Shown in pieces: positions 52,075-58,975 of a stretch of DNA of 64,000 nucleotides. The stretch lies in NCBI RefSeq assembly GCF_016918855.1, contig NZ_JADKYB010000003.1, positions 310,001-374,000 on the forward strand. Direction: 5' to 3'. Each line of letters begins with the position of its first letter. Position 1 is the stretch's first letter. Under the pieces are notes generated by a model. That model saw nothing but the letters and a program-made list of their open reading frames with translations, was not told where the DNA came from and did no database searches. A program made the position numbers and the translations under genes. Source of the stretch: Actinacidiphila acididurans. GTDB lineage: Bacteria > Actinomycetota > Actinomycetes > Streptomycetales > Streptomycetaceae.

Positions 52075-52944
52075 TCAGCTCTCCTGGGGCACTATCGCCA
52101 CCGGGCACGGCGCGTGGTGGAGGAGGGCGTGGTTGACCGGGCCCAGTTGGAGGCCGACGGTGCCGTGGCGGCGGCGGGCTCCTGCGACGAGGAGATCGCC
52201 GGGGCGGGCGGCCGACAGGAGGGCGGTACGGGGCCGGCCCTCGGGGACCTGGGTGCGGACGGTGACGTTCGGGTAATCCTGGGCGGGGGCGGCGAGCGCT
52301 TCCTCCAACTCGCGGGTCGCGGCGCGGACTTCGGGAGCGGCGCCGCCGCCCGCGGCGTAGAGGGCACCGGGCGGGTCGGCGCCCGGGCGGCGCCAGGCGT
52401 GCAGGGCGACGAGTTCGGCGTCGTGGGCCGCGGCCTCGCCGAGGGCGAATCCGGTCGCCGCGGCCGACCCGCCCGCGTTCTCGACGCCCAGGACGACCCG
52501 GGCGACCGAGGGCCGGTTCTCCGGGCCGCGGACGACCACCACCGGGCATTCGGCCCGCCCCGCGACGACGAGCCCGGTGGAGCCGAGCAGCAGGCCGGCG
52601 AGTTCGCCGCGGCCGCGGTCGCCGACCACGACCGCGAAGGCGTCCCGGCCCTCCCGGATCAGGGCGGCGGCCGGATCCTCGGCCGGCACGTCGGTGCTGA
52701 CCGGCACGTCGCGGGCGACGTCGGCGACGTGCCGGGCCGCCGCGCCCACCACCTGCTCCGCCGGTACCAGGCCGTCCGGGCCGTCCGTACCGGACCCGGG
52801 CGTCACGTGCGTGTAGTGGTCCCACAGCGAGCCGTACACGATCCGCAGCGGCACCCCGCGGGCGGACGCCTCCGCTGCCGCCCAGTCCAGCGCCCGCAGA
52901 CTCCGCTCCGAGCCGTCCACGCCCACGACCAGCGGCTTGCTCAT
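52075..52944 (-). CDS. Universal stress protein, two UspA domains
   Basis: A 289-residue tandem UspA protein. Domain 1 (about 1-148) starts PLVVGVDGSERSLRALDWAA and ends VVGDRGRGELAGLLLGSTGL, an intact ATP-binding GxxGxxxGS-like loop; domain 2 starts RVVLGVENAGGSAAATGFAL and ends GARRRHGTVGLQLGPVNHAL. It is a paralogue of the protein at 48133-48969. ATG at 52944; a degenerate island box lies about 90 bases upstream. Role by family: ATP-linked stress survival, often under hypoxia. Confidence 0.9.
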   Translation of the reverse strand: MSKPLVVGVDGSERSLRALDWAAAEASARGVPLRIVYGSLWDHYTHVTPGSGTDGPDGLVPAEQVVGAAARHVADVARDVPVSTDVPAEDPAAALIREGRDAFAVVVGDRGRGELAGLLLGSTGLVVAGRAECPVVVVRGPENRPSVARVVLGVENAGGSAAATGFALGEAAAHDAELVALHAWRRPGADPPGALYAAGGGAAPEVRAATRELEEALAAPAQDYPNVTVRTQVPEGRPRTALLSAARPGDLLVAGARRRHGTVGLQLGPVNHALLHHAPCPVAIVPQES

Positions 52945-53029
52945 GACCGCATCCCCTTCCGATGCGCGATATCGGAGAACGTGTCGCTTTGTCGCCATTC
53001 GCCGTCGCGCACGACAGCGCCGAGGATCA

Positions 53030-53043
53030 GGGCCGTACGCCCC
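53030..53043. promoter_or_regulatory. Degenerate Osd/DosR-type box before the second USP gene
   Basis: GGGCCGTACGCCCC differs from the island consensus at one arm position. It is 86 bases upstream of the USP start at 52944. Confidence 0.5.
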
Positions 53044-53061
53044 TCACCACCGCTGAACCCC

Positions 53062-53646
53062 TCACCACTGCGCCGACGTCCCCGGCCCGAACCGGGCCCA
53101 CTCGTGGTCCAGGGCCGCGGCCCGCTGGCGGGCGAGGGCGTGCCGCACCAGGGACAGGCCGCCGCCGGAGACCAGTGCCGTACCGGTGAAGGCGGCCGTG
53201 CCGTACGCGAAGGCGCGGGCCTGGACGACGGACGCGTCGACCGGGGCGGGGCGCAGATGGCCGGAGGCGTCGAGCCAGATCGTGGTGGTGCTGCCGGCCG
53301 GCGCGGCCGGGCGGGCCGGAGCCTGGCCGGTGTGCTGGGCGCCGTCGGGGCCGCTCCAGCGCACGGTGGCCTGCACCGGGGCCGAGCCGGTGTTCAGCGT
53401 GCCCGTCACGGTCGGCGGCGGCGCCCGGTGGGTGAGGACCGCGGTGGTGCGGTGCCAGCCGGGCGGTGGTTCGGGGGCCGAGGCCATGGTGTTCAGCGCG
53501 GTGGCGGCGCCCGCGGCGGGCGCGCCGGCCACCAGCAGCAGTCCGGCGGTCAGAACGGCCCACGCCTCGGCGCGATCACTGCCCCGCTTCAGGGGGTTGC
53601 GCCGCCAGCGCCAGAACCGCACGCTCGTCCTCGTCACCGGGATCAC
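53062..53646 (-). CDS. Rv1733c-like membrane protein
   Basis: A 194-residue protein with the Rv1733c-family opening WRWRRNPLKRGSDRAEAWAV, a first helix at about 28-50, an extracytoplasmic beta domain, and a second helix at about 140-165. Rv1733c is a known member of the M. tuberculosis DosR regulon; its biochemical role is unknown. The start is GTG at 53646 or a few codons later. It is divergent from the DevR-like regulator, with two boxes between them. Confidence 0.82.
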   Translation of the reverse strand: MIPVTRTSVRFWRWRRNPLKRGSDRAEAWAVLTAGLLLVAGAPAAGAATALNTMASAPEPPPGWHRTTAVLTHRAPPPTVTGTLNTGSAPVQATVRWSGPDGAQHTGQAPARPAAPAGSTTTIWLDASGHLRPAPVDASVVQARAFAYGTAAFTGTALVSGGGLSLVRHALARQRAAALDHEWARFGPGTSAQW

Positions 53647-53713
53647 CCGGTCCCTTCCGGTACGGCCGGTCCCCTCACTCCTACGGTCTCACCGTTGGGG
53701 CCGACGGTCACAA

Positions 53714-53757
53714 GGGCCGAACGGCCCGGTCCGGCGGCCGGGAGGTCCGTTCGGCCC
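53714..53757. promoter_or_regulatory. Two Osd/DosR-type boxes between Rv1733c-like and devR-like genes
   Basis: GGGCCGAACGGCCC (53714-53727) and GGTCCGTTCGGCCC (53744-53757), centre to centre 30 bases (about three helical turns). They could serve both divergent genes and let the regulator control itself. Confidence 0.72.
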
Positions 53758-53841
53758 TAGTGCCGGGCGGTCCCCGGCACCGATGATCGGAAGAACCGGG
53801 CGGCCGGCGGCGGCCGGCCCTCCACGAGGCGAAGGTCCGAG

Positions 53842-54537
53842 ATGAGCGAGTCACGGCAGTTCTCCCCGCAGTCCCCGATCCGGGTGTTCCTGCTCGACGA
53901 CCACGAGGTGGTCCGGCGGGGCGTGCACGACCTGCTCGACGGCGAGCCGGACATCGAGGTGGTCGGCGAGGCCGGGACCGCGGCCCACGCCCTGGCCCGC
54001 GGGCCGGCCCTGCGGCCGGACGTGGCCGTGCTGGACGTGCGCCTGCCGGACAGCGACGGGATCACGGTGTGCCGCGAGCTGCGCTCCCGTATGCCGGGCC
54101 TGGCCTGCCTGATGCTCACCTCCTTCGACGACGACGACGCTCTGCTGGACGCGATCATGGCCGGTGCCGCGGGCTATGTGCTCAAGCAGATCAAGGGCTC
54201 CGACCTGGTCTCGGCGGTCCGTACCGTCGCCGCCGGGCAGTCGATGCTGGACCCGGCCACCACCGCCCGGCTGATGAGCAGCCTGCGCGACGACGCCGCG
54301 CCCGCCGAACCGGAGCAGCAGGCGCTGGCCGCCCTCTCGCCGCGCGAGCGGGAGATCCTGGGCCTGATCGGCGAAGGGCTGACGAACCGGCAGATCGGCC
54401 AGCGGCTGTACCTGTCGGAGAAGACGGTGAAGAACAACGTCTCCCGGCTGCTGGCCAAGCTCGGCGTCGAACGCCGCGTCCAGGCCGCGGTCATCGCCAC
54501 CCAGGGCACCCCCGGAGCCGAGCACGACTCCAGGTGA
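53842..54537 (+). CDS. DevR/OsdR-like response regulator
   Basis: A 231-residue NarL/FixJ-family regulator. The receiver domain has the acidic pair in [14 protein letters not shown] and the phospho-acceptor Asp65 in [31 protein letters not shown] and [12 protein letters not shown] match DevR very closely. The LuxR HTH is [40 protein letters not shown]. The neighbours are the same classes of gene that DosR and OsdR control, and GGGCCG-NN-CGGCCC boxes precede them. The cognate kinase is probably the GAF kinase at 55837-57573. Confidence 0.92.
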   Translation: MSESRQFSPQSPIRVFLLDDHEVVRRGVHDLLDGEPDIEVVGEAGTAAHALARGPALRPDVAVLDVRLPDSDGITVCRELRSRMPGLACLMLTSFDDDDALLDAIMAGAAGYVLKQIKGSDLVSAVRTVAAGQSMLDPATTARLMSSLRDDAAPAEPEQQALAALSPREREILGLIGEGLTNRQIGQRLYLSEKTVKNNVSRLLAKLGVERRVQAAVIATQGTPGAEHDSR

Positions 54538-54609
54538 CCCGCCGGGGCGCGTCCCGGGCCGCCGGGGGAGCACACGGCCCGGCGGGACAGGACACGGGAT
54601 GCGGCCACG

Positions 54610-54685
54610 GATCAGGCCACGGATGAGGACCGGGCCCCGGGATGAGGCCCCGAGATGAGGCCACGCATCAGGACATGGATCAGGG
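54610..54685 (+). repeat. Degenerate short repeats before the nitroreductase gene
   Basis: Six copies of (G/C)AT(C/G)AGG occur at 54610, 54622, 54641, 54654, 54666 and 54679, mostly 12-13 bases apart, embedded in GGCCACG/GGCCCCG. They fill the gap between the response regulator and the nitroreductase boxes. Confidence 0.55.
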
Positions 54686-54717
54686 CCGGTCGGCCCCCTC
54701 CCGGTGCCCGTCGGCCC
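54683..54717. promoter_or_regulatory. Two Osd/DosR-type boxes before the nitroreductase gene
   Basis: GGGCCGGTCGGCCC (54683-54696) and GTGCCCGTCGGCCC (54704-54717), 21 bases centre to centre. They lie 60-94 bases before the start codon. Confidence 0.68.
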
Positions 54718-54776
54718 CTCCCGGCGGCCGGCCCGCCCGGTGACCCTGGGACCACGACGAACCAGGGGAGACGGCC

Positions 54777-55754
54777 ATGACCACCGCAGAACTGGACGCG
54801 ACGACGCTGGAAAAGCTGATCTCGGCGGCCGTGGCCGCGCCCTCCATCCACAACACCCAGCCCTGGCGCTACCGGCTCGACCCGGACACCGCCACCATCG
54901 AGGTGTGGGCGGCGGCCGACCGCGCCCTGCCGCACACCGACCCCGCCGGGCGCGCCCTGCACGTCTCGGTCGGCGCGGCCGTGTTCAACCTGCGGGTGGC
55001 CGTCGCCCACTTCGGCTGGGAGCCGCTGGTCCGGCTGCTGCCCCGGCCCGCGCGACCGGCGCTGCTGGCCACCGTACGGCCGGCCGGCCCGCGCCGGGAC
55101 CGGTCGCTGCGCCGCCCCGACCTGTACGACACCGTGTGGCGCCGGCACAGCAGCCGCTTCCCGTTCTCCGCCGACCCCGTGCCCGCCGACGTGCGGACCG
55201 AACTCGTCGAGGCCGCGACGGTCGAAGGGGCGCGGCTGAGCCTGCCCGGGCCGGCCGAGACCGCGCGGATCCTGCGGCTGACCGCGGAGGCCGAGCACCT
55301 GTCGGCCGCCGACCCCGGCCGCAGGGCCGAGATCCGGGCCTGGCTCCGCGACGCCGCCGCGTCCGACGGCATCCCCGCCGCTGCCCTCGGCCCGCGCGAC
55401 GCCACCGGCCGCATACCGGTACGGGATTTCGCCGCGCCCCGGCCCGTCCCGGAGGCGGCCCCCTTCGAGGCGCGCCCGGTCATCGGCGTGCTGAGCACCG
55501 CGCACGACACCCGCGCCGACTGGCTGCGCACCGGGCTGGCCCTGGAGCACGTGCTGCTGACCGCCACCGCGCACAAGGTACGGGCTTCTCTGCTCAGCCA
55601 GGCCACCGAATGGCCCGACCTGCGCTGGGCCCTGCGCGACCCGCGCGGCGGCCCCGAACACGTCCAGATGCTCGTCCGGCTCGGCTACGGCCCCGACGGC
55701 CCGCCCACCCCGCGCCGCCCGGCCCGCGAGGTCCTGGGTCGCACAAACGTCTGA
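54777..55754 (+). CDS. Acg-like nitroreductase-family protein
   Basis: A 325-residue flavin nitroreductase-fold protein of the Acg branch, a two-domain form about 1.5 times the normal nitroreductase length. The signature is AAVAAPSIHNTQPWRYRL near the N-terminus; LYDTVWRRHSSRFPFSADPV and the C-terminal QMLVRLGYGPDGPPTPRRPA agree. Rv2032 (Acg) is a DosR-regulon member thought to bind FMN without typical nitroreductase activity. ATG at 54777 follows AGGGGAGACGGCC. Two island boxes are upstream. Confidence 0.9.
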   Translation: MTTAELDATTLEKLISAAVAAPSIHNTQPWRYRLDPDTATIEVWAAADRALPHTDPAGRALHVSVGAAVFNLRVAVAHFGWEPLVRLLPRPARPALLATVRPAGPRRDRSLRRPDLYDTVWRRHSSRFPFSADPVPADVRTELVEAATVEGARLSLPGPAETARILRLTAEAEHLSAADPGRRAEIRAWLRDAAASDGIPAAALGPRDATGRIPVRDFAAPRPVPEAAPFEARPVIGVLSTAHDTRADWLRTGLALEHVLLTATAHKVRASLLSQATEWPDLRWALRDPRGGPEHVQMLVRLGYGPDGPPTPRRPAREVLGRTNV

Positions 55755-55813
55755 GCCGGCGACGTCCGAGCCGGCGACGTCCGAGCCGGAGAGGATCCGA
55801 GCCGGGGATGTCC
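55753..55813 (+). repeat. 15-16 bp tandem repeat between convergent genes
   Basis: GAGCCGGCGACGTCC at 55753-55767 and 55768-55782 is followed by two diverged copies (55783-55798 and 55799-55813). It covers the convergent gap between the nitroreductase and histidine kinase stops and includes the last bases of the nitroreductase gene. Confidence 0.7.
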
Positions 55814-55836
55814 CAGCCGGTCCCGCGGGCCCGCGC

Positions 55837-57573
55837 TCAGTCCGCCGCCATCGGCGCCAGCGGCACCTGCCAGCGCACCCGGGTGCCGGGGCCCGCGCCG
55901 GTGCCCAGGCCCGGTCCGGTCTCGAAGGTCCCGCCGAGGCGTTCCGCGCGCTCGGCGAGATTGCGCAGGCCGCTGCGGCGGCCGCCGGCCGGCAGGCCGA
56001 CGCCGTTGTCCGTGACCGTGACGGTGAGGGTCGGGCCGGTGACGACCAGCGCGACCTCGGCGGCGGTGGCCCCGGCGTGCCGGGCGATGTTCGACAGCGC
56101 CTCGGCCAGGACCGCCACGACGTCCTCCACGACCGGCTGCGGCACCTCGGTGTCCAGCAGCCCCTCCATGTGCAGGGCCGGGGTGAACCCCAGGGTCCGC
56201 GCGGCCTGCTCCACGCTCGCCGAGGCCCGCGAGCGCAGCCCCTGGGGCCGCCGCTCGGCCTCCTTGGCGCGCAGACCGAAGATCGTGGACCGGATGATCT
56301 TGATGGTTTCGTCCAGGTCGTCCACGGCCCGCATCAGCCGCTCGCTCGCCTGCGGGTGGTCCACGAAACGCAGCGCGCTCTGGAGCGTCATGCCGGTTGC
56401 GAAGAGCCGCTGGATGGCCAGGTCGTGCAGGTCACGGGCGATGCGGTCGCGGTCCTCCAGCAGGGTGAGCTGTTCGGCGGACCGGCGCCGCTCGGCCAGC
56501 TCCATCGCCAGCGCCGCCTGGCCGGCGAAGGCCAGCAGGGGAGCGGCCTCGGCCGCGGAGAACGGCGGCGCCCCCTCCTCCCGGGCCAGCAGTAGCGCGC
56601 CGCGCCCGCCCTCGTCCGTCGTCATCGGCACAGCCAGCGCCGGCCCGAGACCGGCGAACCGCGGCGGCCCGGCCGTCACCCGCGGGTCCTTCTGCACCTC
56701 CGCGGTGGTGATCGGCTCGCCCGCGGTCATCGCCGCGCCCATGAACGACCCCTCGCGCGGCAGCCGCAGCCCTTGGTGCGCCTGTGCGTCGGTGCCCATC
56801 GCGATCATCACCCGCAGGTCGGTGCTGTCCTCCACCAGCAGCGCCAGCGCCCCCAGATCGGCCCCGGCGATGCTCCGGGCGTGCCGGACGATGCCGTGCA
56901 GTACGTCGGTCTCCGCCGCGCCCGACAGCAGATGGGCCACGACCTCGGCGTTCGCCTCCATCCAGCGCTGCCGGTCCCGGGCGGCCTTGTACAGCCGGGC
57001 GTTCTCGATCGCGACGCCCGCCGCCACCGCGAGGGTGCCGAGCACCGTCTCGTCCTCGGCGTCGAACTCGCTGCCGCCGCGCTTCTGCGCCATGTAGAGG
57101 TTGCCGAACACCTCCTCGCGGACCCGGATCGGCACCCCGAGGAAGCTGTGCATCGGCGGGTGGTTCGGCGGGAAGCCGTACGAGGCCGGGTGGTCGGAGA
57201 TCTCCCGCAGCCGCAGCGGCTCCGGGTGCCGGATCAGCTCGCCCAGGATGCCGTGGCCGGACGGCAGCGGACCGATGGCCCGTGCCTGCTCCTCGGTGAC
57301 GCCCACGGTCAGGAACTCCGACAGGCGCGTGCCCTCGATCACCCCCAGCGCCCCGTACTCGGCGTCGACGAGCTCCACCGCGGACTCCACGATCTGCCGC
57401 AGCACCTGCGGCAGATCCAGCTCGCGGCCGACCGAGAGCACGGCCTCCAGCAGGCTGTGCACCCGGTTCTGCGTGCCGCGCACCGCGTCGATGCGCACCT
57501 GGAGCTCGTCCAGCAACTCGTCCAGCCGCAGGCGGGGCAGCCGCCCGCCGTCCCTGTCGATGCCCTCGCCCAC
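55837..57573 (-). CDS. DevS/OsdK-like GAF histidine kinase
   Basis: A 578-residue cytoplasmic sensor kinase: GAF-A (about 45-190), GAF-B (about 215-360), HisKA_3 with the phospho-His in DRIARDLHDLAIQRLFATGM, and an ATPase with EALSNIARHAGAT, VTDNGVGLP and GLRNLAERAERLGG. GAF-A keeps NHPPM with His138 and LYMAQK with Tyr160; the 22-residue spacing equals that of DevS heme His149 and distal Tyr171, so it probably binds heme and senses O2, NO or CO. GTG at 57573 follows GGAGGATCCCG, better than the GTG at 57627. It converges on the nitroreductase gene. Confidence 0.9.
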   Translation of the reverse strand: MGEGIDRDGGRLPRLRLDELLDELQVRIDAVRGTQNRVHSLLEAVLSVGRELDLPQVLRQIVESAVELVDAEYGALGVIEGTRLSEFLTVGVTEEQARAIGPLPSGHGILGELIRHPEPLRLREISDHPASYGFPPNHPPMHSFLGVPIRVREEVFGNLYMAQKRGGSEFDAEDETVLGTLAVAAGVAIENARLYKAARDRQRWMEANAEVVAHLLSGAAETDVLHGIVRHARSIAGADLGALALLVEDSTDLRVMIAMGTDAQAHQGLRLPREGSFMGAAMTAGEPITTAEVQKDPRVTAGPPRFAGLGPALAVPMTTDEGGRGALLLAREEGAPPFSAAEAAPLLAFAGQAALAMELAERRRSAEQLTLLEDRDRIARDLHDLAIQRLFATGMTLQSALRFVDHPQASERLMRAVDDLDETIKIIRSTIFGLRAKEAERRPQGLRSRASASVEQAARTLGFTPALHMEGLLDTEVPQPVVEDVVAVLAEALSNIARHAGATAAEVALVVTGPTLTVTVTDNGVGLPAGGRRSGLRNLAERAERLGGTFETGPGLGTGAGPGTRVRWQVPLAPMAAD

Positions 57574-57663
57574 CGGGATCCTCCAGTCGCGCCCGGGCTC
57601 CGGACCGGACGTCCGCCGATCTCCCACGGTAGCGGGCGCGGGTCCCGGCCGTCCCGCATATGC

Positions 57664-57712
57664 CCGCGTCCCGTCCGCGTCCCGTCCGCGTCCTGCCCGC
57701 GTCCCGCCCGCG
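57664..57712. repeat. 11-bp tandem repeat upstream of the kinase gene
   Basis: CCGCGTCCCGT repeats at 57664, 57675, 57686 and 57697, with a fifth partial copy to 57712; copies 3 and 4 carry changes in the last three bases. It lies between the divergent kinase gene and the gene at 57841. Confidence 0.8.
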
Positions 57713-57840
57713 ACGGCGGGTGCGGGCGGCGTGAGTCGGCAGGCGGCGGCGTAACGGTTTCCCGGGGCCCTGCGCTCCCCTGATCGGGGGCTCGACCGTG
57801 CGGGACACGGTGGAGAAGGGACGAACAGCGGAGGGACGAA

Positions 57841-58266
57841 ATGGGGGAGCGCGAGGGGGGCGAGGCGCCCTCGGCGACCGTGCTCGGGCCGCGGCTCGCG
57901 GCGGACACGGTGGTCATGGTGCGGCAGGGCGCCGGGATCCGGCTGGACTACTCACCGGGGAGCCTGGCCTTCGTGGACCGGGTCATCGAGGGGATGCGCC
58001 ACGCCGAACGCCCGGCGCCGCGGCTGACCCGGACGCTGATCGGCTTCGGCGCGTACACCGGCGAAGTGCTGGTCCGGGTGGCGGGCGCGCACTGGGTGGC
58101 CTTCGACGACGGCGAGCGCGAGCTGTTCGGCCAGTCGCTCGGCGTACGGACCCCCGACGGGCGGCTGTGGAACCCGCTCGGCAAGGCGGTCAAGCGGTAC
58201 GAGAACGGGTCCGAGGACAGCCTGCGCCTGTTCTGCCTGTCGGTCGCGGGCCGCGCCCTGGCCTGA
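57841..58266 (+). CDS. Conserved hypothetical protein
   Basis: A 141-residue protein, probably soluble. Its centre, TRTLIGFGAYTGEVLVRVAG then AHWVAFDD, recalls actinomycete proteins of unknown function in which a GAYxGEVL motif follows a helix. No catalytic motif is visible. ATG at 57841 follows GGAGGGACGAA. It is the first of two small rightward genes next to the stress island and lacks an island box. Confidence 0.65.
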   Translation: MGEREGGEAPSATVLGPRLAADTVVMVRQGAGIRLDYSPGSLAFVDRVIEGMRHAERPAPRLTRTLIGFGAYTGEVLVRVAGAHWVAFDDGERELFGQSLGVRTPDGRLWNPLGKAVKRYENGSEDSLRLFCLSVAGRALA

Positions 58267-58403
58267 GAACCCGCGACCCGACGGCGAGCCCCGGGGCCGG
58301 GCGGTGTCGTTGCGTGAACGCGCCGGAACCCCGGCTGGTGGCGTGCCTGTCGCCGGCAACGGCTAGTGTGCGACCTCACGCGCCGAACGCGGGAGGGGTG
58401 CAG

Positions 58404-58835
58404 GTGGCTGAGCAGCCGATCGAACTGATTCGCCTGGAGGGCGAGGGCAACAGCGTCATTCTCCGGCTCACCGGGAGGGAGAAGCTGCACGACGAGGCCG
58501 CGGCCGACGTGCTGGCCGGGGAGTTCCTGGTCGAGACGCCGTTCGTGCGCGGCAGCTTCCGGACCTGGGTCCACCCGGACGAACTGGAGCAGTGGCAGGA
58601 GGCCCTGGACGCGCTCGACGCCGGGCAGGACGTGGAGTGGCGCGAGGGCAAGCGGGGCGCCGAGATGTTCATCGAGCGCGACGCCGCCGAGGAACGGGCC
58701 CAGGTCACGATCCGGGACACCTCGATGTCCCTGACCTCCGTCACCGTGACCGTCCCGCTGGCCGACGGCTGGTTCGACGAGGCGTACGAACGGCTGGACC
58801 GGGCGTGGGAGTTCTGGTCGCCGGCCGAACGCTGA
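58404..58835 (+). CDS. DUF5959-like protein
   Basis: A 143-residue protein beginning VAEQPIELIRLEGEGNSVIL, which I believe matches the Streptomyces DUF5959 family. It is largely beta-structured and acidic. The GTG at 58404 follows GGGAGGGG. No function is known. Transcription ends at the hairpin 58923-58954, shared with a convergent GH35 gene. Confidence 0.65.
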   Translation: MAEQPIELIRLEGEGNSVILRLTGREKLHDEAAADVLAGEFLVETPFVRGSFRTWVHPDELEQWQEALDALDAGQDVEWREGKRGAEMFIERDAAEERAQVTIRDTSMSLTSVTVTVPLADGWFDEAYERLDRAWEFWSPAER

Positions 58836-58922
58836 CCGCCTTCCGCCGACCGCCCGCCACCGGCTGACCGGTCCGTCGCCCGCCACCGGGCAGGCCGCAC
58901 CCCCACGATGCGGCCCGCCCGG

Positions 58923-58954
58923 GCGGTGCGGCCGGTCGGGGCCGGCCGCACCGC
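58923..58954. terminator. Bidirectional terminator
   Basis: GCGGTGCGGCCGG (58923-58935) pairs perfectly with CCGGCCGCACCGC (58942-58954) around a 6-base loop, between genes ending at 58835 and 58976. Confidence 0.8.
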
Positions 58955-58975
58955 GCACAGGGACGCGACACCGCG

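Noticed and set aside
57664-57712. Short regular repeats considered as a CRISPR array
   Set aside because: Units are contiguous 11-mers with no spacers and no cas genes nearby.
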